A stretch of DNA of 64,000 bases from Streptomyces zhaozhouensis (GCF_900230195.1 NZ_OCNE01000011.1:158983-222982); one strand, 5' to 3'. Counted from the stretch's first letter, positions 6,783 through 16,059 are shown. Notes: a model not told the origin generated them from the letters alone. Numbers and translations: made by a program.

Positions 6783-8606
6783 CTACTCCAGAAAGACGGT
6801 GACGGTCAGCGGCAGATGGTCGGAGGCGGTGGTGTCGATCAGTTCGAAGCCGCCGAAGGCCACCTCGGGAGCGCCGAAGATCCAGTCGACGCGGCGCTCG
6901 GGACGGACGGCGGTGTTCAGCGAGGGGTCGCCCACCTCGTCCTGCGCGCTGCGCAGGCCCGTCGCCCGGACGGTCTCGATCTCCTCCGAGTCCGCGCGCG
7001 CGTTGAGGTCACCGGCCAGCACCGCGTTCGGGTCGCCGGCCACCCGGTCCAGCAGCGGGTCCAGTTGGGCCAGCCGGGGCTCGGGCGAGGAGCCGCCGTG
7101 CAGATGGGTCCCGACGACCCGGGCGGTCTCGCCGTCGGTCAGCCGCACCGTGACGTCGGCGAACGAACGGTCCATGTCGCCGCCGGCACGCGGGAGCGCG
7201 CCGGTCTCGGCGTGGACCACCGGCAGCGAGGTGAGGACCAGGTTGCCGAACCGCTCGTCGGCGGCCGGCGCCCAGACCGCCGTCACGTCAAGCCGGCGCT
7301 CCAGGAACGTCACCAGGTCCAGCCCGCCGGCGCCCGGCGTGCCGCGCGGCACCTCCTGGAGGACGACGACCTGCGCCCCCGAGTCCTGGATCACCGCACG
7401 CAGCGCCTCCGGCGTCAACTCCCCGTCCCGCGCGATGGCCGAGTGCACGTTCCACGTCATCAGCCGGTACATGCCGCCGGCCGTGTCGGTCGGCAGCGGC
7501 TCGGGACCGGGGCGCAGCGCGCCGGCCAGCGGCGACCAGGCGAGCAGCAGCACCGCGACCACCACCGGCACGAACGCCCGCGCCAGCGGCGGCGGCGCCT
7601 GGTTGACGCGCGTCGCGCGGGCGGCCAGCGCGAGGGCGAGCAGCAGGGCGAACGCCCAGGGAAACAGGCGGAGTTCGTAGCCGGCGGCCAGCAGCACGCA
7701 GGAGAGCCCGGTGCCGAGGCCGGCCAGGGCCAGGTCGAACTGCGGACCGTGGCCGAAGCCCGTCGGCACCGCCAGCGCCCGCCGCAGCACCGCGGGCAGC
7801 ACCGCGAGACCCAGCAGCGCCGACGGCGCGACCAGCGGCGCCGGGCCGAGCGTCACGCCGGCGACGGCCAGCGGCAGCGCGGCGGGCAGCGCCCAGCGGG
7901 TCCAGCGGCCGAGTCCGGCCGGCTCCGGCAGCGAGAGCAGCGCGATCCCGGCGGCCGCCCCGGCCCCCAGCCACAGCCCCGCCGTGGTCAACGAGACCCC
8001 GCCGGCCACCGCGACGGCGCCCGGCGCGGCCAGCACCATCGCGTACAGGGCGAACGCCGGTCCCAGCACGGCGAGTTGCGCGCCGCCCTCGGGGCGGGTG
8101 AGCCGTTCCGTGGCCGCCGCCCTCGCCAGCGGGCCGAGCATCGCGGCCAGCGCCAGCACCAGCAGCCAGCCCAGCATCCGGCCGCGCCAGATCAGGTCCA
8201 GCAGGTCGAGCGGAAGGCGCAGCGCCAGGTCGAAGGCGACGGCCAGCCCGATCGCCCGCGCCGCGCGGCCGGGGCCCGCCGCCGCGTCGCCCATGTCGCG
8301 GCGGACCACCAGCACCAGCGCCACCAGCGCCGAGGCGAGCGCGAAGCCGACCAGCGGCACCGAGCGCCCCACCGGGAACTGCACCAGCAGCCGCGCGCCC
8401 GCCAGCACGCCGACCGCGACGGTCAGCCCCTGCCGCGAGCCCAACCACCAGGTCAACGGGCCGGCGAAGCAGGCCAACGCGGGCACGGCCGCGACCGCGA
8501 CGGTGCCGGAGCCGCCCAGCACCGTGGTCCCCAGCCGCAGCAGTTCGAGGGTGATCAGGGCGACGACGGCGGTGAGCAAGGGCAGCGGGCGCGCGACGGG
8601 GCTCAT
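6783..8606 (-). CDS. Multi-spanning membrane protein with endonuclease/exonuclease/phosphatase domain
   Basis: 607 residues. Residues 1 to about 395 form roughly twelve hydrophobic segments; the last 205 are a soluble EEP (exo_endo_phos) domain. Visible EEP landmarks are MTWNVHSA (metal/Asn strand), VVLQEVPRG (catalytic Glu), GTHLHGG, LAGDLNARAD (Asp/Asn pair) and SDHLPLTV (terminal Asp-His). EEP domains hydrolyse phosphodiester or phosphomonoester bonds of nucleic acids, sphingomyelin or inositol lipids; membrane anchoring suggests a lipid-linked or extracellular substrate. I used the ATG at 8606 rather than the farther upstream in-frame start because it begins right before the basic residue and first membrane span. 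Confidence 0.8.
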   Translation of the reverse strand: MSPVARPLPLLTAVVALITLELLRLGTTVLGGSGTVAVAAVPALACFAGPLTWWLGSRQGLTVAVGVLAGARLLVQFPVGRSVPLVGFALASALVALVLVVRRDMGDAAAGPGRAARAIGLAVAFDLALRLPLDLLDLIWRGRMLGWLLVLALAAMLGPLARAAATERLTRPEGGAQLAVLGPAFALYAMVLAAPGAVAVAGGVSLTTAGLWLGAGAAAGIALLSLPEPAGLGRWTRWALPAALPLAVAGVTLGPAPLVAPSALLGLAVLPAVLRRALAVPTGFGHGPQFDLALAGLGTGLSCVLLAAGYELRLFPWAFALLLALALAARATRVNQAPPPLARAFVPVVVAVLLLAWSPLAGALRPGPEPLPTDTAGGMYRLMTWNVHSAIARDGELTPEALRAVIQDSGAQVVVLQEVPRGTPGAGGLDLVTFLERRLDVTAVWAPAADERFGNLVLTSLPVVHAETGALPRAGGDMDRSFADVTVRLTDGETARVVGTHLHGGSSPEPRLAQLDPLLDRVAGDPNAVLAGDLNARADSEEIETVRATGLRSAQDEVGDPSLNTAVRPERRVDWIFGAPEVAFGGFELIDTTASDHLPLTVTVFLE

Positions 8607-8726
8607 GGCGGGTGAGGTTAGTGCCCGCACCCGGTGCTCCGCCGTTCGGGGTGCGAGCCCGCCCGAGTGGACGTAGCGTCGAAAGCACGAGCCGGAATCA
8701 GACAGTCGTGCCTAGGGAGGCTCGTC

Positions 8727-9320
8727 ATGGTGCGTAACACCCTCGGAGCGATACTCGCTCTGATAGCCGCCGTCGTGGGTATCGGCAGCGTGTTCTTCAA
8801 CTGGTACGGAGGACGCGACGGCCACAACTACCGATGGTGGGACCTGTTCAACGGGGCCGGCGTGACAGGAGGGAACGCGGAGCTCTTCGCGGGCCTGTTC
8901 CTGCCGATGCTGGTCGCCGCCGCCCTGGCCGTGGCCGGAATCCTGCTGCGGTCCCGTCTGCTGACCACCCTGTCCGGCGCCGCGATCCTCGCCTTCACCG
9001 TGCTGTGGATCATCCGTCAGTACAACGCCGGCAACGGCCTCACCATCGGTGAGGGCGGCATGTCCTGGCCGGTGCTCGCCGCACTGGGCTCGGGCCTGCT
9101 GATGCTGTACGCGGCCACCACCATGGCCGGCCGTCATCTCGCGGAGCGTGGCCTGCGCGGTCACGGGCGCCACGAGCACGAGGGGCGCCCCGCGCACCAC
9201 GGGCGTCACCGCGAGGAGAAGACTGGCGGCGAGGTGCGGCAGGGCCCGTGGCGCAGGCGCCACGAGGAGCACCCCGTACACGGTGAGCACGAGGAGCACG
9301 GCCGGCGCGACGTCGCGTAG
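8727..9320 (+). CDS. Four-span membrane protein with His/Glu/Arg-rich tail
   Basis: 197 residues, no family recognised. Hydrophobic spans lie at about 6-24, 57-75, 80-99 and 112-130. The remaining 65 residues are cytoplasmic-type and very rich in histidine, glutamate and arginine (RGHGRHEHEGRPAHHGRH, RHEEHPVHGEHEEHGRRD), with about sixteen histidines. A metal-binding or pH-sensing tail is possible but not shown. The start is supported by GGGAGG at 8715-8720. It is divergent from the EEP membrane protein with about 120 nt between starts, so the two promoters overlap. Confidence 0.7.
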   Translation: MVRNTLGAILALIAAVVGIGSVFFNWYGGRDGHNYRWWDLFNGAGVTGGNAELFAGLFLPMLVAAALAVAGILLRSRLLTTLSGAAILAFTVLWIIRQYNAGNGLTIGEGGMSWPVLAALGSGLLMLYAATTMAGRHLAERGLRGHGRHEHEGRPAHHGRHREEKTGGEVRQGPWRRRHEEHPVHGEHEEHGRRDVA

Positions 9321-9357
9321 CCACCCAGCAACCTCGTCGAACCACCGGTTCGCGCGC

Positions 9358-9390
9358 CACCGCCGCCCCCGCATGTGGGGGACGGCGGTG
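9358..9390. terminator. Bidirectional stem-loop before AfsK gene end
   Basis: CACCGCCGCCCCC (9358-9370) pairs with GGGGGACGGCGGTG (9377-9390) with a single bulge and a six-base loop. It sits between the convergent His-rich membrane protein and afsK-like gene. Confidence 0.7.
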
Positions 9391-9428
9391 TGTCGCGTCC
9401 CGCCCCGCGAAGATCCAAACGAGGCGAC

Positions 9429-11894
9429 CTAGGACTGCCGCGTTCCCCGGGCCGCGTCGAGGGCGTAGACGCAGTGGTCCTTGCTACAGGCGAAGACCAT
9501 CCCGTTCGCGGCCGCCGGGGTGCCGGTGATCGCGCCGCCGGTCTCCAGCTTCCAGCTGAGCCGGCCGCTCACCGCGTCCAGCGTGTACAGGCAGTGGTCC
9601 TCCGAGCCGAAGTGCAGCCGGCCGTCCCGCACCACGGGCGCGCCGACGATGGACTCCCCGGCGGCGAACCGCCAGCGCGGGGTGCCGCTGACCGCGTCCA
9701 GCGTGTACATCGCGGTGCCGCTGCCCAGGTGGACCAGCCCGTCGGAGACCAGCACCGGCTCCGTCGACTGCCGCGCCTCGGTGGCGATCCGCCAACGGTC
9801 GTCGCCGGTCGCCAGGTCCAGGGCGTAGACCGTGCCCAGGTAGTCCGTGAAGTAGACGCCCGCGTCCCGGCCGCCCGCCGGCTGGTACGTCGGCGAGCAG
9901 AGGATCGCGGCGGGCGCGTCGAAGCGCCAGCGCTCGGCGCCCGACGCGGCGTCCAGCGCCAGCACCCGGGAGCCGGCGCAGACGTACACCGTCCCGTCGT
10001 CGGCCGGTGTCACCCGGACGGGTACCCCGCCGGTCACCGAGGTGTCACCCACCGGGTAGCGCCACAGCTCCGCGCCGGTGCGCGCCTGGAGGACGTAGAG
10101 CTGCCCCTCGCCCCAGGCGTAGACCACGCCGTCCCGCATCACGGGCACCGCGTCCTGCGTCTCGAAGTCGCTCTGCCCGCCGGTCAGCTCCCACAGCTGC
10201 TCGCCGGTCCCCGCCTCCCAGGCGGTGACCAGGCCGCCACGCGAGGCGGTGAGCACCGTGCCGCGCTCGGCGCGCAGCCCGTAGATCCATCCGTCGGTGC
10301 CGACCCGCCAGCGGTCGGTGCCGTCGGAGGCGTCCAACGCGAACAGGCTCGGGCCGTCGGAGGCGAGCACCAGACCGCCGTCCACCGCCATCGACCAGGC
10401 GACCTCCCGGGTGCGGAAGCGCCGCCGGCCGCTGGCCACGTCCAGCGCGTGCACCTCCAGGGAGGTGACGTAGAGCGCGCCGCCGTAGACCGTGGGCGAC
10501 CCCCAGAGGTCGTTGCTCATCCGGAAGCGCCAGGGCCGCCAGCGCGGAGCGGCGCCGGCCTCCTGGCCGCCGGCCTCCTGCCCGCCCGCCGCGTGGTCGG
10601 CCGTCGCGCCCGACTGGTGCATCTGGCCCGGGTGCGCCGTGTTGGGGCTGGGAACGGCCGCCTGCTGGTGGGCCGTCGGCGGTCTGCCCCACTCCTGCGG
10701 CTGCTGGCGCCGCTGCTCGGCCGCCGGCGGAGGCGGCTGCGCGGCCCCCGACGGCTGCCGCACGACCGGCGGACCGGTCGGCGGGCTGTCGTGCGTCGAC
10801 GGCGGGGGCGTGCTCGGCGGCGGGGGCGGCGGCATCGACGGCATCGGCGGCGCGTAGGAACGCGGCGCCGCCCCGGACGACTGCGGCTCCGGCCGCGCCT
10901 GCGAGGGCGGCGGCGGGGACGGCGGCGCCTGCCCGCCGGTGGGGCCCGGCGGCGGGGGCGCGTCCGCGCCGCTCCACGGCTGCTGCCGGGGCGCGCCGCC
11001 CGGCCGGCCCCGACGGGCCTCGATCATGGCGACGGCGTCCGGCGGCAACCAGGCCGAGGCGCTGCCGCCGTCGTCGCCGGCGGCGAAGAGGTAGGGCGCC
11101 AACTGGGCCTGGAGGTCGGCCGGCGAGGGCCGGTCCTCCGGCTTGTGCTCCATCAGCGACTCGATCAACGGCCGCAGCTCGTCCGGCAGTCCGGCGAGGT
11201 CGGGGCGCTCGCGCAGCAGCATGAAGACCGTCTCCACCGGGTTCCCCCCGTGGTACGGCGGGTGGCCGGTGGCCGCGAAGACCAGGGTGGAGGCGAGCGA
11301 GAAGACGTCGCTCGCGCCGTTGACCGAGCGGGAGTCCTTGGCCTGCTCGGGAGACATGTACGCCGGGGTGCCGACCGCGACGTTGGTCATGGTGAGGCGG
11401 GTGTTGGAGACGCCGGAGGCGATGCCGAAGTCGATCACCCGGGGGCCGTCCTCGACGACCAGCACGTTGGAGGGCTTCAGGTCGCGGTGGACCAGGCCGG
11501 CGCCGTGGATGGACTGGAGCGCCTCGGCGATGCCGGCGGCCAGCCAGCGCACCGACTGGGCGGGCAGCGGCCCGCAGTCGGTGACGATCTCCTCCAGGGA
11601 GGGCGCGGGCACGTAGGCGGTCGCCAGCCAGGGAACGGCGGCGCGCGGGTCGGCGTCCACCACGGCGGCCGTGTAGAAGCCGCTGACGGCGCGGGCCGCC
11701 TCCACCTCCCTGGTGAAGCGCACGCGGAACAGCTGGTCCTCGGCAAGCTCGCTGCGCACGGTCTTGATCGCCACCCGCCGGCCCGAGGCCGAACGGGCCA
11801 GGTACACCAGTCCCATGCCGCCGGCGCCCAGCCGTCCGAGCACCTCGAACGGCCCGATCCGCCGGGGATCGTGCTGCGTCAGCTGCCCCACCAT
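9429..11894 (-). CDS. afsK: AfsK-type serine/threonine kinase with PQQ-like beta-propeller
   Basis: 821 residues. The kinase domain covers about 14-275: glycine loop LGAGGMG, ATP lysine K44, catalytic HRDLKPSN with D138 and DFG at 155-157, then GTPAYMSPEQA. A proline-rich linker with many Pro/Gln/Ser runs extends to about residue 440. The rest is a chain of PQQ-like blades with repeated YALDAASG(R/A) (for example LYTLDAVSGRLSWKL and MYTLDAVSGTPRWRF). No membrane span lies between the domains. This architecture is AfsK of S. coelicolor, which autophosphorylates at the membrane and phosphorylates AfsR. Length matches. The AfsR/AfsS-like genes in the same window strengthen the call. The start is preceded by GGGGAGGTGG. 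Confidence 0.8.
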   Translation of the reverse strand: MVGQLTQHDPRRIGPFEVLGRLGAGGMGLVYLARSASGRRVAIKTVRSELAEDQLFRVRFTREVEAARAVSGFYTAAVVDADPRAAVPWLATAYVPAPSLEEIVTDCGPLPAQSVRWLAAGIAEALQSIHGAGLVHRDLKPSNVLVVEDGPRVIDFGIASGVSNTRLTMTNVAVGTPAYMSPEQAKDSRSVNGASDVFSLASTLVFAATGHPPYHGGNPVETVFMLLRERPDLAGLPDELRPLIESLMEHKPEDRPSPADLQAQLAPYLFAAGDDGGSASAWLPPDAVAMIEARRGRPGGAPRQQPWSGADAPPPPGPTGGQAPPSPPPPSQARPEPQSSGAAPRSYAPPMPSMPPPPPPSTPPPSTHDSPPTGPPVVRQPSGAAQPPPPAAEQRRQQPQEWGRPPTAHQQAAVPSPNTAHPGQMHQSGATADHAAGGQEAGGQEAGAAPRWRPWRFRMSNDLWGSPTVYGGALYVTSLEVHALDVASGRRRFRTREVAWSMAVDGGLVLASDGPSLFALDASDGTDRWRVGTDGWIYGLRAERGTVLTASRGGLVTAWEAGTGEQLWELTGGQSDFETQDAVPVMRDGVVYAWGEGQLYVLQARTGAELWRYPVGDTSVTGGVPVRVTPADDGTVYVCAGSRVLALDAASGAERWRFDAPAAILCSPTYQPAGGRDAGVYFTDYLGTVYALDLATGDDRWRIATEARQSTEPVLVSDGLVHLGSGTAMYTLDAVSGTPRWRFAAGESIVGAPVVRDGRLHFGSEDHCLYTLDAVSGRLSWKLETGGAITGTPAAANGMVFACSKDHCVYALDAARGTRQS

Positions 11895-12263
11895 GTGCTT
11901 GCCACCTCCCCGTCTGGGCGCTTGCGTGTCCCGCCCCCCTCGCAGCATCTCATTGCCATGGGACAGGGGCGGCCTTCCGAGACGATTCTTCCCCCCGACA
12001 CTGACAGAGACGAACGCGGGGCGCGGGTGATCCCGACCGCCCTCGACGGCGAACACCCCGGGGGCACGGGGGACCCGACGGGCCGTCGCCGCGGGCCGGA
12101 TGTGGCGGGTCGCACACGGGGACGGCCCGGGTGTGGTACGGCCCGCGTCCCGAAGCCCCACCCGGGGCTTCCGGACGGCCGCGTGCGCCGGAGGCTCCCG
12201 GGGGATTCCCCATTCGGATGCGATCAAATCGCGCCGAGTTCACGCGTCGATAAGCTGACTGGC
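11895..12263. promoter_or_regulatory. Divergent afsK / TetR promoter region
   Basis: These 369 bases contain no gene. On the plus strand TAAGCT at 12251-12256 lies 7 nt before the TetR start, the spacing of a leaderless promoter. A relatively AT-rich window ATCAAATC is at 12223-12230. Toward afsK the spacer is GC-rich and only the ribosome-binding site is clear. Confidence 0.4.
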
Positions 12264-12911
12264 ATGACAGGAAAGGTAACGACCGTTGACGGCCGGGTCG
12301 CCGGCCGACGCGGTCAGGCGACGCGGCAGAAGCTCCTCGACTGCCTGGCGAAAATGCTCTCCGGCTCCCCGTACCGAGACGTCAAAGTGATCGACGTAGC
12401 ACGCAAAGCGGGCACCTCGCCGGCCACTTTCTACCAGTATTTCCCAGATGTCGAGGCCGCAGTGCTCGAACTGGCCGAGGAGACGGTGCGGGAGTCCGCC
12501 GCGCTCTCCGAGCTGGTCACGGGGCGCTCGTGGACCGGCAAGGCGGGCGCCGCGACGGCGGACAAGCTCGTCGACGGGGTGCTCGCCTTCTGGCGCAAAC
12601 ACGACGCCATCCTCCGGGTGATCGAACTCGGCGCCGCCGAGGGCGACCGGCGTTTCGTCCGGATCAGGACCCGGGTGCAGGGCGCGCTGGTCAAGCCGTT
12701 GACCGAGGCGGCCGAGAGCCAGTTGGGACGCGGCCGGGCCAAGCCCCCGGCATCGCCCGCCGCGTTGGCCGGCTCGCTGGTCACGATGCTGGGCGCGGTC
12801 TCCGCGCAGTCCAAGAGCCTCCAGTCGTTGGGCGCCAAGCAGTCGGAACTGAAGCCGGCACTCTCCCTGTTGGTGCATCTCGGAGTCACGGGTCGCAAGC
12901 CGACCAAGTGA
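12264..12911 (+). CDS. TetR-family regulator divergent from afsK
   Basis: 215 residues. The TetR N-terminal domain occupies about 14-70, with helix-turn-helix VIDVARKAGTSPATFYQYFPDVEAAV. The C-terminal half is helical, and the final segment QSKSLQSLGAKQSELKPAL looks like a dimerisation helix; no ligand can be predicted. It starts at an ATG seven bases after a -10-like TAAGCT, so it is probably leaderless. A TetR gene divergent from afsK is also found in S. coelicolor as far as I recall; autoregulation and control of afsK are plausible but not shown. Confidence 0.8.
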   Translation: MTGKVTTVDGRVAGRRGQATRQKLLDCLAKMLSGSPYRDVKVIDVARKAGTSPATFYQYFPDVEAAVLELAEETVRESAALSELVTGRSWTGKAGAATADKLVDGVLAFWRKHDAILRVIELGAAEGDRRFVRIRTRVQGALVKPLTEAAESQLGRGRAKPPASPAALAGSLVTMLGAVSAQSKSLQSLGAKQSELKPALSLLVHLGVTGRKPTK

Positions 12912-13066
12912 GGGAACGGGCGGCGCCGCCCGGCCCCTGTCTCCGGGACGGCGCGTCCCGCCCCTCTCCGCGCGCCGGCGCGCGAAGCCGGCCGACCAAC
13001 GATCAGGCGTGTTCCGGCGCCCAGGCCCTCTGCTGGTGAACGGGCCGGCTGCGTATGCTCCTGACC

Positions 13067-14236
13067 ATGCCGAACCCGCCCGCACCCTCGGAGTCCACCG
13101 CCCCCGTGCATGTCATCGGGGCAGGCCCGGGAGGGCTCGCCACCGCGGCCGCCCTGGCCCGACGCGGCGTTCGCGCCGTGGTCGTCGAGAAGTCCCCGGA
13201 CGTGGGCGCCAGTTGGCGCGGCCACTATGACCGTCTGCGGCTGCACACCACCCGCCGCTGGTCGTCACTGCCCGGACTGCCCCTCCCCAGGTCGGCGGGC
13301 CGCTGGGTGGCGCGGGACGACTTCGTGGCCTACCTGGAGGAGTACGCCCGCCACCACCGGCTCGATCTCGCCGCGGGCGTCGAGGTGTTCCGAATAGAAC
13401 GGGCGGCGGAGACCGGCGACTGGTCGCTCACCGCGACCGGCGGACGCCGACTGCGCGCCTCCGCCGTGGTGGTGGCCACCGGGTTCAACCACACGCCGCA
13501 CGTGCCCGACTGGCCGGGCGCCGGCGGCTTCGCGGGCGAGCTGATCCACGCCCGCTCCTACCGCGCGCCCGAGCCCTACCGCGACCGGGACGTGCTGGTC
13601 GTCGGCACGGGCAACACCGGCGCCGAGATAGCCGCCGAACTCGCCGCCTCCGGCGCGGGCAACGTCTGGCTCGCGGTCCGCACCCCGCCGCACATCATGC
13701 GCCGCGCCACCCTCGGCTGGCCCTCCCAGGCCAGCGCCATCCTCTGCCGCCGGCTTCCCGTCGGCCTGGTGGACCGCGGGGCCCGCCTGCTGGCCCGCAC
13801 CCTGCCCGACCTGGCCCCCCACGGCCTGCCGCGCCCCGAGGCCGGCCTCTACACGCGCGTGCGGCAGGGCGCCATTCCCGTGCTCGACCGCGGCCTGGTG
13901 CGCGCGGTGAAGCGGGGCCGGGTGCGACCGGTCGCCGCGCTGACCGCCTTCGAGGGCGAACGGGCGCTGCTCGCCGACGGTTCCGAGCTGCGCCCCGACG
14001 TGGTGATCGCGGCCACGGGCTACCGGCGCGGGCTCGAACCGCTGGTCGGGCACCTGGGGCTGCTGGACGGCTCCGGCCGGCCGCTGGTGCACGGCAAGCA
14101 GTCCCACCCGGCCGCGCCGGGGCTGCACTTCATCGGCTACACGAACCCGATCAGCGGCACCCTCCGCGAACTCGGCCACGACGCCCCGAAGATAGCGGCC
14201 GCCGTGGCCGACCACGTGACCTCGCCCCGACGCTGA
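13067..14236 (+). CDS. Flavin-containing monooxygenase (YUCCA/FMO-like)
   Basis: 389 residues. FAD-binding VIGAGPGGLATA is at about residue 16, NADPH-binding VVGTGNTGAEIAAELA at about 180, and the FMO-identifying VVATGFNHTPHVPDWPG near 140. The ordering and ATG(Y/F) motif place it with flavin N-oxygenases and putative indole-3-pyruvate or sulfide oxygenases; substrate unknown. TATGCT at 13054-13059 sits 7 nt before the ATG with no Shine-Dalgarno, so the mRNA is probably leaderless. The gene is followed by the 132-bp repeat array. Confidence 0.85.
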   Translation: MPNPPAPSESTAPVHVIGAGPGGLATAAALARRGVRAVVVEKSPDVGASWRGHYDRLRLHTTRRWSSLPGLPLPRSAGRWVARDDFVAYLEEYARHHRLDLAAGVEVFRIERAAETGDWSLTATGGRRLRASAVVVATGFNHTPHVPDWPGAGGFAGELIHARSYRAPEPYRDRDVLVVGTGNTGAEIAAELAASGAGNVWLAVRTPPHIMRRATLGWPSQASAILCRRLPVGLVDRGARLLARTLPDLAPHGLPRPEAGLYTRVRQGAIPVLDRGLVRAVKRGRVRPVAALTAFEGERALLADGSELRPDVVIAATGYRRGLEPLVGHLGLLDGSGRPLVHGKQSHPAAPGLHFIGYTNPISGTLRELGHDAPKIAAAVADHVTSPRR

Positions 14237-14294
14237 CCCCTGCCGGGGGCGTCCCGGCCGACACCCCACCCGGACCGGTCACGCACCCGGTCGG

Positions 14295-14703
14295 CCAACC
14301 CCCGCCACAAACGCACCGCGCCCCCAAGCCGCCCACCGGCGGAACAGGGGCGCGAGGAACTGCGCGAGCAACCACCCACCAAGGCAAGGACGACCACCCA
14401 CCCAAGCCACGAAACTCCGCAGTCGACAAACCCCCTCCACAAACGCACCGCGCCCCCAAGCCGCCCACCGGCGGAACAGGGGCGCGAGGAACTGCGCGAG
14501 CAACCACCCACCAAGGCAAGGACGACCACCCACCCAAGCCACGAAACTCCGCAGTCGACAAACCCCCGCCACAAACGCACCGCGCCCCCCAAGCCGCCCA
14601 CCGGCGGAACAGGGGCGCGAGGAACTGCGCGAGCAACCACCCACCAAGGCAAGGACGACCACCCACCCAAGCCACGAAACTCCGCAGTCGACAAACCCCC
14701 TCC
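14295..14703. repeat. Three tandem copies of a 132-bp Streptomyces intergenic element
   Basis: The anchor ACGCACCGCGCCCCC recurs at 14311, 14443 and 14575, exactly 132 bp apart, and the units are nearly identical (an extra C in copy three, a few C/T changes). Each contains a stem from CGCGCCCC and GGGGCGCG plus GGAACTGCGCGAGCAACC. The last motif and a GTCGACNNACCCCC block also occur in the 46.4 kb cluster. Elements with GGAACTGCGCG are very common between Streptomyces genes and usually fold as hairpins. Because 132 is divisible by three, long artificial frames run through on the minus strand. Confidence 0.85.
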
Positions 14704-14864
14704 CCGCCAGGAGGAGGGGGCCCGTCGGGTGGTCCGCACTCGCCGAGGGCTCCGGCCTCCGGCCGGCCTCGGCGTCCCCTCGCGGCGCTCCACCCGCGTC
14801 CGTTCGAGCCGGCCTCCACGGCCGAACGGAACCCTTCAAAGGGTCATCAAGCCAATACGGGACG

Positions 14865-15356
14865 TCAATACCTGGCTGGAACCCTGCGCCCCGTCCACGG
14901 GGCGCCGTCGGGGGGTTGACGCGAGGGCGAGCAGTCCAACTCGCACCAGACGCGCTTGCCGTCGCCCTCCCGCTGCCATCCCCAGCGCGCGGCGAGGATC
15001 TCGATCAGCTCAAGGCCGCGTCCGCCGGTGTCGCAGTGAGTCGCCTGCCGTGGCAGCGGCGCGACGGCGCTGCCGTCCACCACTTCGAGCCGCACCGGCG
15101 CGCCGGCGCATCCCCGTTCCGCTCTGGACGCCTCCGGGCTCCGCACCGCCAACCGCAGCAGTGCCGGACGGCCGGTGTGCACCACCGCGTTGGTCACCAG
15201 CTCGGAAACCAACAACACCACCGTGTCTCCCGGGGTCGCGTCGGGACAGGCCGGGCAGGGCCGTCCACGACCGATCTGCGCCCGCGCCCAGCGGCGCGCG
15301 CGGGCCACCTCCGAGGACTCGGGGGCCACCTCCAACTGTCTTTCCAGCTCCTGCAC
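14865..15356 (-). CDS. RsbW-like anti-sigma kinase (HATPase)
   Basis: 163 residues. The GHKL ATP-binding fold shows an N-box LVSELVTNAVVHT at about 50-62, and a G1/G2 box with DTGGRGLELIEILAARWGW near 110-130. It lacks histidine-kinase dimerisation residues. Such proteins bind ATP and phosphorylate a STAS anti-sigma antagonist, or sequester an alternative sigma factor. A STAS protein is encoded 325 bp upstream on the same strand, so partner switching between the two is likely. Two extra cysteines (CPACPD) near residue 33 are not typical. Confidence 0.85.
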   Translation of the reverse strand: MQELERQLEVAPESSEVARARRWARAQIGRGRPCPACPDATPGDTVVLLVSELVTNAVVHTGRPALLRLAVRSPEASRAERGCAGAPVRLEVVDGSAVAPLPRQATHCDTGGRGLELIEILAARWGWQREGDGKRVWCELDCSPSRQPPDGAPWTGRRVPARY

Positions 15357-15681
15357 CGTTCACACCATCCGAACCGCCGGACAAAACACCTCACACCGAG
15401 GCACAACCCCAGCTCAGGACAGCATGATTGACGGGCGAGTCGGACAACAAGCGCTTCCGGAATAATCCGGCGCAAAGGAGTAAGCCGCGGGGTGACTGTG
15501 CGAGCCCTGAAACGTTCGCTCGAACAGGAGTAAGGCAAGGCTCATCAGGGTGATTTCAAGAGCACGATTTCGAAAGCACGAACGCGAGAGCACGATCCCG
15601 AACCCACAAAGCAAACCCGCGCCACCCACCACCCACCACCGGTAACCCGCCACCGGCCTCCCCGAAAGCCCAGCGGCAGCG
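15357..15681. other. Promoter-bearing gap with three AGCACGA direct repeats
   Basis: No convincing gene in 325 bases upstream of the RsbW-like start. It contains AGAGCACGA at 15559-15567, AAAGCACGA at 15573-15581 and AGAGCACGA at 15587-15595, spaced 14 nt apart, which could be a protein site for a regulator of the downstream gene. Confidence 0.35.
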
Positions 15682-16059
15682 TCACGCGCTGAGCTGCGCG
15701 TCGGTCCCGCCGACGGCGGAGGCCAGGTCGGGGTGGCAGTCGAAGAGCCGGCGCACGCCGAGCGCGGCGAGCACCCGGTTGACGTGGGAGCCGTCCTCGG
15801 CGCCCCTGGCCGGCAGGATCAGCCGCAACTCCCCCGCGCAGGACCGCATCAGCCGGCGGGCGCCGACGAGGACACCGACGCCGCTGGAGTCGCAGAAGAG
15901 CACCTCGGAGAGGTCGAGCACCACCCGCCGTCTGCCGTCGGCCACCGCGTCGTGAACGCGCTGTCGCACGGTAGGCGATGTCGCCAGGTCGAGCTCACCG
16001 ACGACGCGCAGCACGGTCCACTCCCCCCGCTGCTCCGCCCGCACCGTGAGAGCCGTCAT
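15682..16059 (-). CDS. STAS-domain anti-sigma factor antagonist
   Basis: 125 residues from the ATG at 16059; the GTG one codon upstream is an alternative. The whole protein is one STAS domain with the DLSEVLFCDSSGVGVLVGARR segment; the second serine of DSS is the expected phosphorylation site for a HATPase kinase. It resembles BldG and other S. coelicolor anti-sigma antagonists. The phosphorylation partner is probably the RsbW-like protein just downstream; the target sigma factor is unknown, with the nearby divergent ECF-like sigma a possible coincidence. Confidence 0.9.
   Translation of the reverse strand: MTALTVRAEQRGEWTVLRVVGELDLATSPTVRQRVHDAVADGRRRVVLDLSEVLFCDSSGVGVLVGARRLMRSCAGELRLILPARGAEDGSHVNRVLAALGVRRLFDCHPDLASAVGGTDAQLSA

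Noticed and set aside
14295..14703. CRISPR array suggested by regular repeats
   Set aside because: Repeats are 132 bp with no unique spacers of 25-40 bp, no leader and no cas genes nearby; they are duplicated intergenic elements.
14137..14839. Minus-strand frames of 186-222 codons through the repeat array
   Set aside because: The repeat length is a multiple of three so the same stop-free sequence recurs; there is no ribosome-binding site or homology.
15414..15653. 79-residue minus-strand ORF in the RsbW upstream gap
   Set aside because: No ribosome-binding site, unfavourable codon use (AT-rich third positions), no recognisable fold; the interval looks like a promoter region.
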